From Tiliqua scincoides (Eukaryota > Chordata > Lepidosauria > Squamata > Scincidae), in contig NC_089822.1 in the NCBI RefSeq assembly GCF_035046505.1, positions 215,012,419 through 215,076,418 on the forward strand: 64,000 bases of DNA. Direction: 5' to 3'. Shown here one piece after another: positions 1-11,041 of the stretch. The notes under the pieces are model-generated. The model was not told the DNA's origin, did not search any database, and saw only the letters and a program-made list of their open reading frames with translations. The position numbers and the translations under genes are program-made. Numbering within the stretch: position 1 is the stretch's first letter; each line of letters begins with the position of its first letter.

Positions 1-1323
1 AATACACAACTTCAAGATATTTGGATTTTTTTTATTGAATCAAACAAATGATTTCCTTCATAATTCATGGCTACCTGTACTGAACACTGTAGGACCTGAA
101 GAGGCCATTCTCTGGTCTGAATTACAGAGCTGGCTTTGTTCAGTTTCTGAAAGTTACTGAGAAGGTCTCTAAGTTTGAAGTTAACTCTGATAAGCAGTGA
201 TATGATCGTGAGGAAACATGATACCTCAAAGGGTTTCAGCAGCCCATTCTGATGCAGTACTGTCTTAGCTCTGGAGCAGCCATGTGTATTGCATCAAGTG
301 TACTTTTATATTTTTCTATAACATCCTTTGCTGTTGATATGCAGCAGCTTCCCCTTGGAATTACTTTAATAATCAGAATACCCTTGGCACACCATAAAAT
401 ATACAGTCTTGGAGTAGTATTTTTTTTTTTTTTAAGAAAAAGTTTAACATGAAAAATCTACAATGGCTGTGCTAGCAACCCAGAGCCAAACAATCTCTGA
501 AATTTTAACAGAGAAGGAAAAAAAGGAACCAACGTCCTCTTGAGACAGAAGAATTGATGTAATTCAGAAAGTATGGTCTCTGTGGAAAACAGCCAAGAGG
601 AACAGTGCCTTGAAGGTAAATTGGCCCAAATGATAATGTATTGTAAGAATTATCTGTAGATTTATATCTAAAATCTCTGCTTTTACAAAGAAGTATACTA
701 GACATGTAATATGTGTGAATGCCAGCTATTTTCTTTTGTATGCATTAACAGTGAAATCTTTTCTTACCCCAGTTGGAAGAAAGAAATGCTGTCAAATGAG
801 ACTCATTTAGTACAGAGGTCTCCTGGGCTTTGTTCTTGACTGAAAGGCATCCAGATGGGAACCATATTTTTGACAGACAGATGCGTGAGTTTTGCAGCTC
901 TAAAGCATCAAAGGTCAAAACAATGGAAGAGAAACTCAATGTTGTTTTAAAAACAAAACAAAACTTGAATATATAAACCTGGGGTGGTGGTACTGGAAAC
1001 CACCAAGGTCCTGCCAAAGGACATGATCAAAATGTTTCATAACATTCTTACTTAGTGGACTGGCTGATTAATCAAAGCTCTACTCTCAGGGGGAACAGAA
1101 AGAAGTTCTCTCCATGTGTTGTTAAGGTATTTTTATAATGTTAGCTGTTAGTTGAAAAACCCTACAGACCAAGTCATTTTTACCATTCTTCCACTTTGAA
1201 TAATAACAAGTTTGAAACAAAAACATGGTAATAATACCATAAGTTCTATTTACCCAAAATATTTCCTCAAATATCAGACCTACATTCCTCTGTATTTCAC
1301 TACAGTCTAATATGAATTACATT
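1..1323. other. AT-rich sequence, no recognised feature
   Basis: I see no repeat termini, coding exon or RNA gene. A short poly-T run lies near 420-432. The open frames are under 100 codons and show no familiar motif. Confidence 0.5.
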
Positions 1324-1689
1324 CAGTGGCGTCAGACCACACTGAGTGACAGCATCAGGGGGGCGAGGTGACTCTAAAGAGACTTGGGTCTTATCACACC
1401 CTAGGTCCTGCACGGCTCATTGTGGATAAATGGCCCTTCCTCATTGTCAAAGTAAGGATCAAGCCCACACCCCAGGCACCCAGCTCCTACCCTGCTTCTA
1501 CAGCCCCTGGCCATGCAGTCCCAACTTCCAGCAACCCAGGGATCACTTTGCCCAGGTTCTTAGGTAAACCAAGGGGTCTGAATCTCAAGTGTCAAGCCTA
1601 CAGTTCTTAGTTGCAGTTCTTCCATTCCTTGAGATCTCAAGGAAACACATTGTACCTTAAAACAGCAAGGCACAGTTCTTAGTCAATTA
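1324..1689. mobile_element. Possible hAT terminus and unclassified sequence
   Basis: The segment begins CAGTGGCGT, the start of the hAT-like terminal repeat seen better at 32862. No matching right end was found, so this is either a truncated element or chance. The rest is GC-richer than the flanks and unassigned. Confidence 0.25.
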
Positions 1690-2060
1690 AGGCAGGAGGT
1701 CTGGTCTAGAGGGTAGAGCCTCCGTCTGCCTGAAGATAACATCCACAAGGTCGCCAGTTCGAGGCCACCGGCACCGTGCGACCTTGGAGCAGCTGACAAG
1801 CTGAAGCCGAGCAATTCCATCTGCTCTGAGCGTGGGAGGATGGAGGCCAGAATGTGAAGCCAGATCGGAATGAAACACCTTGAATGTAGTCGTTCTTGAA
1901 AGAAAGAACCTTCTTTGAAATTGTAAAAATCCCTATTTAAATAGGGATTTAGATAAAGCCTGCCTATGTAAACCGCCTTGAATAAAGTCTTGAATAAAGA
2001 CCAAGAAAGGCGGTATATAAATACCTGTTGTTGTTGTTGTTGTTATTATTATTATTATTT
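1690..2060 (+). mobile_element. tRNA-derived SINE with L2-like tail
   Basis: The head resembles a tRNA gene with RNA polymerase III promoter boxes: an A-box-like TCTAGAGGGTAGAG near 1703 and a B-box-like CCAGTTCGAGGCC near 1755. A body of about 200 bp follows. The tail contains TGTAAACCGCCTTG and GCGGTATATAAATAC and ends in (GTT)n/(ATT)n from about 2028. The tail closely resembles the 3' end of the L2-type fragment at 6795-7110 on the other strand, so this SINE was probably moved by an L2-type LINE. The copy looks close to full length; no clear target-site duplication was found. Confidence 0.8.
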
Positions 2061-2655
2061 GTAGGACTGCCACCACCCTAAATATGCCATTGCCTTAGCT
2101 CAGGGACTCTGAGGCCCTACAGGCTTACACCAGCCCTTGCAGGCGGTGGGGTCCCTCCCACTCAGGGACCCAGGCCTCAAGGCTCTGGACTTAACTCCTT
2201 GACTTTTCCTGATAGCTCAACTAAGCAGTGAGATTGGACAGCTGACTCACATTCCCAGTATTTAAGACCAAACTCAGGCCTGTAAATCTATTTTGTTTTA
2301 GTAAAGATTCTGAAGTTAAGGTTACATAAACATTTCAAGGCAGCAATTGTAAGAGTTGCAGACTTCCAGAAACACATCAGTTCAAAAATTACAAAGCTAG
2401 CTGTCTGACTACACTTGGCTACACTTCTACCTGGGTCCTCTGATCACTGGGGAACAAGCAGCTTCCAGGTTACCTGTCTGGCCAGGCACCCATGATGGAA
2501 AGCAGCGCCAAAGAGATGAGCTGCAGTAAAGGAAACACCCAAGACTCACTGCTCAAGGGAAGCACAACACACCCTCTGAAACAACAATTTACAATCTTTT
2601 TCAGTTTACAGCACACTGACAAGGCACTAAAATTGTCAAGGCACTAAAACTGTCA
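2061..2655. other. Unclassified sequence
   Basis: Moderately GC-rich at 2100-2200, otherwise featureless. It may belong with 1400-1689 to one older repeat split by the SINE, but I could not identify it. A short direct repeat, GGCACTAAAA, occurs near 2622 and 2640. Confidence 0.35.
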
Positions 2656-2825
2656 AACCTGATGGTTTTTGACAGTTGAGAAGGCACACCATGCTACTAG
2701 CGGGGGGCTCACTTCCCCTATTGGCCCTGCTGATAAATGACCTTCCCCCAAATTCCTGTGGCACACCTGTGGACCACTCACGGCATACCAATGTGCCATG
2801 GCACAGTGGTTGAAAATGGCTGCTC
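2656..2825 (-). mobile_element. hAT-like non-autonomous element
   Basis: The right end reads GTGCCATGGCACAGTGGTTG and continues into AAAATGGC, the reverse of a hAT-type terminus starting with a CA..TTTTCAACCACTG motif. The left end near 2660 contains GGTTTTTGACAGTTGAGAAG, a degenerate counterpart. The interior, with repeated 'tgtgccatggcac'-like phrases, fits a short hAT derivative. Confidence 0.4.
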
Positions 2826-3112
2826 TGAGGGTCCCTTTTATCCCCTTATGGTAATTACACCTGTAGCAGCCAACCAAGATGCAGAATGGTCCGAAACTTC
2901 TAGAAGGGCTGGCTAACAGGCTACTATGTGCCCCAACCAGAAACTGCACAGCTGTAGGGAATCTTCCTTGATGAGTGCATCCTTGAGTCCGCAAGAAGCA
3001 CTCCTTGCTGTGATTGGCTACCTGCTCCTCCTGGCCACTGAGAAGCAGATAACGCATACCTCACTGGCATGGCTGCACCGGCACTGAAAAGTTGGATAGG
3101 ATTAGGCCCTTG
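2826..3112. repeat. MITE right end and flank
   Basis: Positions 3080-3110 (GGCACTGAAAAGTTGGATAG then GATTAGGCCC) match the right terminus of the palindromic MITE family at 26075-26276. The left terminus is not clear. Confidence 0.4.
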
Positions 3113-4440
3113 GCCTCTTCCTATACCCCACTCCTGGGTTTTTTTTCATAACGCCTTACAATGAACAAGTGGGAAATGTGTATATGTATTTACACAAGTA
3201 TTTTTGCTGCACTAAAAATTCAGTGTTACTTTATCTATTTAGGTCTATTTCAAAGCTCAGTTCAAGATGCTGGTCACTATCTTTAACATTCAAAAAGCTT
3301 AGCACCAATGTACCAATTGGTACCAATGTATCAAGCCTGCCTTTTCCCATATCAAGGGAAGGAGTTGAAGCATGTCCATAGCCATTCTTTACTAGGTGAT
3401 GGCTTAGTGGTTTGGGGGGGGGGGGGAGTCAGATCATACACTGAGCAAAGTTCCATGTCTATCAGAGGGCCAACCTGGCTCATGGCACAGGGGCAGCTGT
3501 CATCATCCAAAGTGTTCAGTGATGATGCAATCATTCCTAAGCTCCTGAGCACCAAGAGGGAACGTGCAGCCACGGAGTTGCGGACAGTGTGTGGCAACCT
3601 TGTTCAGCTGCTCAGGGTTTGATTGCAGCTGTGCTGCCAGGCAGCTTACAGGGAAGGCTGCTTAGGAGCATTCATGCACATTTGGAGGTAGTACCAGCTG
3701 CTATATTTCTATTTAAACTACAGTTGTTCTTAAAACAAGTCATCGTTCTTTCAACAGAGATGATCATGCCAGTTTTCTCCCCCAAATTCTAGCTGGGGTG
3801 GCTACTCTAGGTGAGGCAGTGCATCCACTGGTTTGCGTTTGATGCCATAGCTCCAGATTTCTCTGCTTGAAATACTGCTGTGACCATTCAGTTTATTATG
3901 AAATGTCTTAAGGAAGTACAAGAGTTTAAACAACAGTGATGCAAACAGTACTTGTATGAAGAGGAATGAGGACTCATTCACACAACCAGTTAAGTTCATA
4001 CCGGTTATGCTTCGTAGCCTGCCCCATGCTGTCTTTCATTTTCACTGCCATGAGCTGAGTCAGTCATGTCAAAGCCAACTGGTGCCACCCACCTGGTGCA
4101 GCCTTCAGCCCACCCAGATCAGTGCTATGTGCACTATCACAAACACACAAAAAACTGTGGTTACAGTGGCATCCAGATGCCACGGGACTGCCCCAGTGTA
4201 TTATGACAGCTCAACTAAACATTGGCCTAGGAATGTGGATTCCACAGGCTCAAATCACAATACAAATATATGTGATGATTCTGATGATCAAGCATGCTGG
4301 AAGACCATAAATGGAAATGCTGTATGCAAAAGTCAGAGCCATTCTGAAGGCAGGTAAATTATTTCCGAATATAAACTTGGGCAGATCAAATGTGAGATGG
4401 CAAGCAAGTTATTTATCCCCTTTACAGTTTCATAGGCTTG
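3113..4440. other. No recognised feature
   Basis: It contains a G homopolymer near 3414-3426. The open frames on both strands (up to 133 codons) resemble no known protein and have no supporting splice context. Confidence 0.45.
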
Positions 4441-4500
4441 TCTGCTTAGAAGTAAATGGATGGAAATTACTCCCAGGTAAGTGTGTATAGGATTGCAGCC
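4441..4500. repeat. Short palindromic MITE, one end
   Basis: Contains ACTCCCAGGTAAGTGTGTAT followed by AGGATTGCAGCC, matching the end of the short MITE family present at 22078, 35215, 48357, 59385 and inside 61215-61577. Confidence 0.5.
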
Positions 4501-5635
4501 CTTCTCTTCGCTCCAAAATTGCATTTATTATCCAGTAATTCCACGACATGCATGATTGCTTGGACAGAGGAGTCTATTACCCACGTACTTAGTTAAAAAA
4601 AAGCAGCTGTTGAAAGTCAGCAAGACTATTCCAGAACAAGTGGTTTGAGAATGGTAGCCAAAGCATTACAGTGAAGTTCCACAGCATATAGGTGGCACGT
4701 TTTCTAAAGCTGATCTTTTCCATTATAGCTTTCTGCTTTCATTGCCAACATGCTGTTTGTTTGCAGTCATGTATTTTCTGTGTAATCTGCTTTCCTATAA
4801 TCATGTTTCCACAACTGAATCTCTGGCATCTTCAGATGTGTGAATAAGTGCTATATCCATAATTCGTTATGACTGCATAGGGAATTTGCCTGTACTTTTC
4901 CAAGGCATGTTTCCAAGGTATGTCCATTGCAGGGAGATTTATTGTGTTTCGCCTGCCTGGAGTAGACACAAAGTAATAAATTATCAATTATTTTGCTACT
5001 TCAATAGCTTTCCTTTGTTCAGAATTGCCTGCAGGTGGATAATATTAATTAATTAATTCCCTATTCAAATTTAACAAGATTGCCCAGATATGGATTGCTT
5101 ATGCCTTTTCCATTGTGACTCTTTGGAATGTCAGTTTTGATGATTTGCCACATAATTTTGCTGTCTGTAGATATTGCTAACCCAGAACTCACCAATACGT
5201 GCTTCCACTTTGTACTAATTCTGTGTTATACCTCTGCTACTGACAGTCTTGTTAAAAATATCTAGGCAGGAGGCAAAACCTAAAGATTTTTAAGGGCAGG
5301 GGAAAAGAGCCCATCACTTTGATGTTTGCAAGATGTGAAAAACTTACATGCTTATTTAACTTGTGATTTGTCTCTGATTCTCAGTGAAATTTTTGTTTGG
5401 ATATGTATTACAGTCTCTATAACTAAAGGATCTACTATATAAAGTCTAGACTTCGGTGTTGGCACTGCTATAATACAAACATGTCTAAGTGGATGCAGGT
5501 CTTGAAATGGAACCCTCTGACTCTGCAACAACTTTTCAGCTTGCTAAGGGTTCCTCTGCAATGTCAATAGCTGCTATTCTTCATAAGGTATAGTTTCTGC
5601 CAAGACTCATCACTGTTTGTTTATCTATCACATTT
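4501..5635. other. AT-rich sequence, no recognised feature
   Basis: No repeat boundaries or coding signal seen. Positions 5045-5060 hold a short TTAA(T) run. Confidence 0.45.
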
Positions 5636-5850
5636 TTATATCAGTTTTCCTCCAAGGAGCTCAGGGTGGTGTACACAGTTACCTCCTCCTGTTGTCCTCA
5701 CAACAACCCTGCGAGGTAGGTGAGACTGAGAGATAGTGACTGGCCCAAGGTCACTCAGGAAGTTTCATGGCTGAGCGAGGATTTGAATTTGGATCTTCCA
5801 GGTCTAACTCCAATTCCCCAAACCCTTCACCATCTTGGCTCTTAGGCACT
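5636..5850 (-). mobile_element. MIR-like (CORE-type) SINE
   Basis: Read on the minus strand it has the MIR-type order: a tRNA-like head ending in a degraded 'ggttcaaatcc'-like B box (5785-5800), then 'gcc atgaaacttcctgagtgacc', then a core with CAGGGTTGTTGTGAGGACAA and finally CACCCTGAGCTCCTTGGAGG before a tail resembling L2. Two further copies lie at 30337-30515 (+) and 58343-58475 (-). Divergence between copies suggests an old family. Confidence 0.65.
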
Positions 5851-6185
5851 TCCAGGTTTAAGCCTGGAAGCTGTTTTCAAACCCATTGCTACATCCTGGA
5901 ATATGTACAAAATACTAAAGAAGGAAGTGCTCCAAGCATGTGCAGAGTTCTTTCCCCCATATTACACCATAAATTGGATCTAAAGAACTACATGACTAGT
6001 TCTGCATGCCCAAAGGAGATTTGAACACCAGCTCCGTATGATAAGTTTCTTTTGAAACTGAGGAACGTTTGCAGAGCAGTTTGTCATATGGGCATGTGCC
6101 ACTCAAAAGCCAGAAGTTAAGATTAGTGTGCCTAAGTAGCTCTAGCCCCCTAAGGATGTTAGCCCACGCCCCTTCACAATTGGGA
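5851..6185. other. No recognised feature
   Basis: Unique-looking sequence between the MIR-like SINE and the foldback element. Confidence 0.4.
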
Positions 6186-6421
6186 TCAGGAAGCATAGCG
6201 TAGCGTAGCGCAGCTATGGGGCACACTAAGTTTTGCATAGTGCCCTCCCCCTTGCCATCAGAGCCATTCCAGGTGGTGAGAGCAGGACAGAGGTGTCTCT
6301 CTGCTTTGCTGTCACCATCAGGAATGGCACTGATGGGAAGGGGGAGGGGCTGCTTGCATGGCACATTGAGGTGCCGTGCAAAACTTAGTGCTGTGTCCCC
6401 CCTGTAGCTAACTGTGCCTGT
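6186..6421. mobile_element. Foldback hAT-like MITE
   Basis: The arms are inverted copies: GGGGCACACTAAGTTTTGCA (from about 6219) on the left answers TGCAAAACTTAGTGCTGTGT (from about 6378) on the right. Inner arms also pair, with TGCCATCAGAGCCATTCC on the left against GGAATGGCACTGATGG on the right. The ends carry AGCTATGGGG / CCCCTGTAGCT, related to the CAGTGGCATAGCTA terminus at 32862. A TAGCG microrepeat sits at the left edge. No transposase is encoded. Confidence 0.55.
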
Positions 6422-6794
6422 TTCCTGATCTCCTGGTTGGTTGGTCCTGCCACTTCTCTACTTAGAACTGCTGTGTGGCTATTTTCATCACATTTCATAC
6501 TGTGCATAAAGGAATGTGTCTGACATGCGCTGTCACAGTGTCACATTTTGCCTAACATGCAAAAAAAAAGGGGGGGGGGTTCCCCCTGCAATAGAGATGG
6601 GCAGCTCAGGATGATCCAGTGGCAGGGTGGGCCCAGCCAAGAAAGAGGGCAAGGTGAGTGCCAAGCCTGGAGGCATCTGCTGCTAGGCCATTTGCAGGGA
6701 AGGAGGCAGGAGCAATCGTGTTTCAGATATGCCCTTCGAAGGAGAATGATCAGAAGAGCCAGCCCTTGCTTTTTCCTCCTTTACCTTGACACTG
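6422..6794. other. No recognised feature
   Basis: Contains an A9/G9 homopolymer near 6560-6580. The 94-codon frame running into the following triplet repeat ends in poly-Asp and is a repeat artefact. Confidence 0.4.
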
Positions 6795-7110
6795 AAAGAA
6801 GAGATGATGATGATGATGATGATGATGATTAATATTAATATTAATATTATTATTATTAACAGTATTTATATACCGCTTTTCAACTAAAAGTTCACAAAGC
6901 GGTTTACAGGGAAAAATCAAATAACTAAATGGCTCCCTGTCCCAAGGGCTCACAATCTAAAAAAATGCAAATGAATACCAGCAGACAGCCACTAGAACAG
7001 ACAGTGCTGGGTTGAGGTGGGCCAGTTACTCTCCCCCTGCTAAAAAGAGGAGCACCCACTTGAAAAAGTGCCTCTTACCCAATTAGCAGGGGTAATGCAA
7101 GAGATGCATC
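6795..7110 (-). mobile_element. L2-type LINE, 3' untranslated end
   Basis: On the minus strand the 3' end reads TGTAAACCGCTTTGTGAAC, then AAAAGCGGTATATAAATAC, then a tail of (ATT)n/(ATC)n triplets (6803-6860 on the plus strand). Upstream is 'agattgtgagcccttgggacaggg'-type sequence, common to L2-like 3' regions. No reverse transcriptase is left. The last ~90 bp closely match the tail of the SINE at 1690-2060. A weaker related piece is at 49475-49620. Confidence 0.6.
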
Positions 7111-8099
7111 ACCTCAGCAAGAAAGAAGAGGATTGGGGTGCAGGGTGAATCGATTGGGTGGGCGGGCGGCCAACTGGGGGAAGCGACAAACAGCCAGGGA
7201 GTGTGAGGTACTCCTGCCAATTCACTGCCTTTCTGCCAGCTCCTTGCAGCAAGTGCTTCAGCCAGCCTTAAGGCTGGGCCGCCTTTTCACATGTTCAAAA
7301 ACTGTATATAAAGATTTCATGGAGGGAGACTGGAACTGTACCCACTGTGACTGCTCCTAGTCTCCACGTGTCCAAAATTTCTGTGTGCACAGAACTTAGG
7401 TAAGTAAAAGTTGTACCTGATCAGAGACCTCCATTTTTCAGGGTGCAGGTCACACATAAAAAATGAATGTGGGTACGATTTGTGCACATACAGCACTGGC
7501 ACTGTGCACATGGAGCCAATAAGTGTATGGAGGTCAGGAATGGGGATAGCAAATACAGCAACAAACTCTCTTTCATGTACACACTTTTAGAACAGATGAA
7601 ACCAATTTACAGTTACACGGAGTAACATGCTTAAAATACACACTTTTCTGCATAGTTCAGAGCTATGAGACCAAAATATTGACTATAACATGATGAAAGT
7701 GAACATGATGCAAAACTATCTTGCCAAATATCTCTAAATAGTCAGAAACAGCCCTGCTCAAATATGATAACAGCAGAATAGTGCAGCCAATGATCCCTGC
7801 TAGAACTGGCTTCATGGATAAATATGATCACCCAACAGAAAAGTTCCCTTTCCTACTTTCTTGTGACATGACCTCTCCTGCCTCCTCATGGCCAGCTCAC
7901 AAATTTTGTAGTGAAATGCCACAGCCACTTGCATTAATAATACCTGTTTGCAAATGTCTGTTGCCTATGTGTGCATGTAAAGTGATTTATTTGTATATAA
8001 GAAGACCAAATTATGGTGAGCACTCCTGAATTCCTGATCCAAAGTGCCCCCTTATCTACTGCTAATTTCTGCAAAAATTAAAAGGGATGAAAAATCCAC
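7111..8099. other. No recognised feature
   Basis: May include more of the old LINE in 7111-7210. Beyond that nothing recognisable. Confidence 0.4.
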
Positions 8100-8460
8100 T
8101 CCTGTCTTTCCCTCATCTCATCTTGCAGATTTGAAACCCACAGATTTGACCTGCACTGGAGGCCCTCACTTGACCTTCCAGACATGACCAGAAGTGCCCT
8201 CAAGTTGTGTCTAGGAAGCGTTTTGAGGCCCAGGGAGGTCTCCAGTCCTCAGAAAGCCCCTCAGAGTTGTTGGAAAGGCACTTTCCAGGCATCAGAAAGC
8301 CCCCAGGCAACTGGAAGTGCTTTTTCAACATCGGGACTTATCCCCACATCCTCTGATGGTCCCACCAGTGGATTCCATCATCTGCGGGTTTTGGTATCCA
8401 TGGGGGGAGGGTTCCAGGAATGAATCCTCTGTGGATACTGATATCCAACTATAGTAAAAT
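8100..8460. mobile_element. Tigger/MER2-like DNA transposon remnant
   Basis: Positions 8375-8445 contain TTTTGGTATCCATGGGGGGA, GGTTCCAGGAATGAATCC and TGTGGATACTGATATCC, phrases typical of the pogo/Tigger MER2-type terminus. The left end near 8130 (GATTTGAAACCCACAGATTT) is a possible counterpart. The ends are degraded; TA target sites are not clear. Confidence 0.4.
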
Positions 8461-9374
8461 AATGAGTATTAATTGGTATTTTTAGCATTGTGAACAAATA
8501 TTACATGAAGTTATCTAACTTGTCAGATAAGCATATATCAGATCCTGAAGCAAAGCAGTCTTGCGTGTTTCAGTTTGAACCTGCTCTTGAATATACAAAT
8601 ATCTGAGTGATGAATCCCTATGTTCATAACTTCAGTATATGAAAGCTGAAGGATGATAATCATTTCGTGTCTTTAAGAAACAATATATGCTCCTGAATGT
8701 TAGATGTTAGGATGGAATTGTTAAATTTTGTACTAAAGCTAGCAAGGATATGCTTAGGAAACTTTGGATCCTGTTAAAAAGACAAATTTCTTTTACTGAT
8801 ATTTGATTCACATTTCTCCCCTAGCAAGCATTAACTTTAATGGATTTCAGAAATTGGAACATTATTACCTTACTGGGGTCTAAATGAATCAAGAGTCATT
8901 GAACAAAGCAAGGCATTTTGATTTCTTTCCTAGTTTTCCCCCTACAAAGTACATGAAATGAGAACCAAATGGTTATACATACACACGCACATACATCAGA
9001 TTTTTAACCATGCACAGGATTATATTTCCTTGTGTTCTTCATGTTGGGATATTCACATTACTCTCAGATGTCAGTGCCCAGAAGGTGCCAAATGCAATTT
9101 CAGACATTAGGCATCACAGAAACATAAATTAGCTAGAGAAAGCTTCACATTTTTTTTCCTCGTAGGTTAATAATTCCACATGTGTATATACATTTGTCAC
9201 AACACTTGGCAGGTTTTCTTTGTTAGCATCCATGGCTTCAGTCTAGATGTTCTCTCAGATGAGCTTGACTTTATGAACTGCAGACTGTCCATGAGTTCCA
9301 TCAGGCCTACTTGCAGTGAGTATAATACTTGGCAGATTCACCATTTATTTGATTAATAATCCATCATAATACTA
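8461..9374. other. AT-rich sequence, no recognised feature
   Basis: No repeat termini or coding signal seen. Confidence 0.45.
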
Positions 9375-9545
9375 AAGAAGCATAGGAAAGTGCCTTCAAG
9401 TAAGTCCATCTAGCTCAGTACTGTCTATACTGACTGGCAGTGGCTCTCCAAGGTTTCAAACAGGAATTTTTCTCTGCCCTACCTGGATATAAGCATGAGT
9501 TCTACCATTGAATTACAAGCCTTTCTCCAAGATTGTAGGTTCATG
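9375..9545 (-). mobile_element. tRNA-Ala-like SINE, degraded
   Basis: The plus strand shows the family's 3' body, 'aggaaagtgcctt..agtccatctagctcag', then CTGACTGGCAGTGGCTCTCC, then 'ctctgccctacctgg', and the reversed tRNA-like head near 9500 (GAGTTCTACCATTGAATTAC). In better copies of the family the head reads like tRNA-Ala (TAGCTCAGTGGTAGAGC...). Other copies: 27765-27962, 37725-37915, 62440-62640. Confidence 0.6.
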
Positions 9546-9635
9546 TCCAGTAACAAGCTTTTAAAAACATAACAGTATACTGTATATTATAAAATATCAC
9601 TGGACAATGCACAATTTGCCTCTGAAATGAAAATA
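9546..9635. other. AT-rich spacer
   Basis: Short unassigned sequence ending at the possible TA target site of the next element. Confidence 0.3.
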
Positions 9636-9900
9636 CAGGTGGGGCCTTGGTATCTTCCATTCTGGAACACCCCCTCCCCATGGATACAAAATCTGCAGAT
9701 ACTGAGGTCCGAGTTTAAATGTCCTTTTAAATATTTAAAAAACACACAAAAATAGGGTTTTCTACCTTTGTGCAGCAAAACCACCCCATTTCCAAATCTC
9801 TCAGACTAAGAATAGCTCTAAAGACCTTCTCCTGGGTCTCCCAACATTGCTCCAGAATACATTGGTATAGAGCTATACTGCATTCAGCTACGAGATTGGA
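9636..9900. mobile_element. Tigger-like transposon, one end
   Basis: Starts CAGGTGGGGCCTTGGTATC directly after a TA (9634-9635), as expected for a pogo/Tigger terminus, with CCATGGATACAAAATCTGC about 45 bp further in. No right end was found, so it is truncated or decayed. Confidence 0.4.
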
Positions 9901-10596
9901 CTGAATGGAATGGAATTAGTCCGTCAGGCAATGGAGGACAAAAGAAAGGAAAAGGTGAAAGGAGGAGGTGCCCTTTCCTTCTTTGACAGCAGCATTGGAA
10001 GTGGAACAGGTAAGTTCTGTCCTTCCTCTGGCTTGCTTTCCAAGGTGGGGGAAGAGAAGAGGATGGGGCAGTGGCCAGGTGGAGGGGCTGGGCAGGTGAG
10101 GCACTGAGAGATGCAGTGGGCAGGTGCAGTGGGCCAGGCACCTCCTGCAGGTCACTGCTTAACCTGACCTCATGGTTGGGCCACTCTGGCATCAGTATGT
10201 CCAGCTTTATTTCCCCATCACTTCAAATCAATCTCAAGCTATTTCAGTACCTTACCAGTGCTTTAGTGAGTGTGGTTGGATGCGGGAGTCTAGCTGAATA
10301 AAGCTGAATCTAGCTAAGAGGTAAATGATGATGGTTGGAAATCCCTGCTCTCCTGATGTGAATTGCCATCTGATTATTGATGTCATTTGCCATTTGTGGA
10401 TTAATAAAATCCACTTCTGAGACCACAATGGTGGTGTGGTGATCAGAGGAAAATTCCATCAGCCTCATTTTATTTGTTGGCTGCAACTTTATCTAGAAAG
10501 AAAGGTTTGGAAACCACTGTCCATGGTTTTAAACCCTCCAGGATTGACAAATGTTGTGCACTTTGTTTGGGGTTTCACTTGATGAAGAGCTTTTGG
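9901..10596. other. No recognised feature
   Basis: Open frames of 65-102 codons overlap on both strands at 9900-10190 without recognisable motifs, reflecting low stop-codon content rather than a gene. Confidence 0.4.
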
Positions 10597-11041
10597 AAAT
10601 TTCAGGTAGGAAAGTGGATAGAGAGATGCTCTTTACACTCTCACATAGCACCAGAATCAGGGGGCATCCACTAAAATTGAGTGTTGGGAGGATCAGGACA
10701 GACAAAAGAAAATATTTCTTTACTCAGCGTGTGGTCGGTCTGTGGAACTCCTTGCTGCAGGATGCGGTGATGGCATCTGGCCTAGATGCCTTTAAAAGGG
10801 GATTGGACAAGTTTCTGGAGGAAAAATCCATTACGGGTTACAAGCCATGATGTACATGTGCAACCTCCTGATTTTAGAAATGGGCTATGTCAGAATGCCA
10901 GATGCAAGGGAGGGCACCAGGATGAGGTCTCTTGTTATCTGGTGTGCTCCCTGGGGCATTTGGTGGGCCGCTGTGAGATACAGGAAGCTGGACTAGATGG
11001 GCCTATGGCCTGATCTAGTGGGGCTGTTCTTATGTTCTTAT
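10597..11041 (+). mobile_element. CR1 LINE, 5'-truncated 3' end
   Basis: This contains the last ~85 codons of CR1 ORF2 (to 10850), with the family-typical phrases VDREMLFTLSHSTR, RTDKRKYFFTQRVVGLWNSL and LDKFLEEKSITGYKP, then the 3' untranslated region and the terminal octamer array TTCTTATGTTCTTATG at 11026-11041. The ORF piece is open and close to the copy at 44052, so it is fairly young. Only the C-terminal tail of the reverse transcriptase protein is present; the catalytic core is absent. 5' truncation is usual for LINE copies. Confidence 0.9.

Noticed and set aside
1400-2655. LTR-type element around the SINE
   Set aside because: The GC-rich flanks looked like parts of one older element, but I found no matching terminal repeats or coding region to support it.
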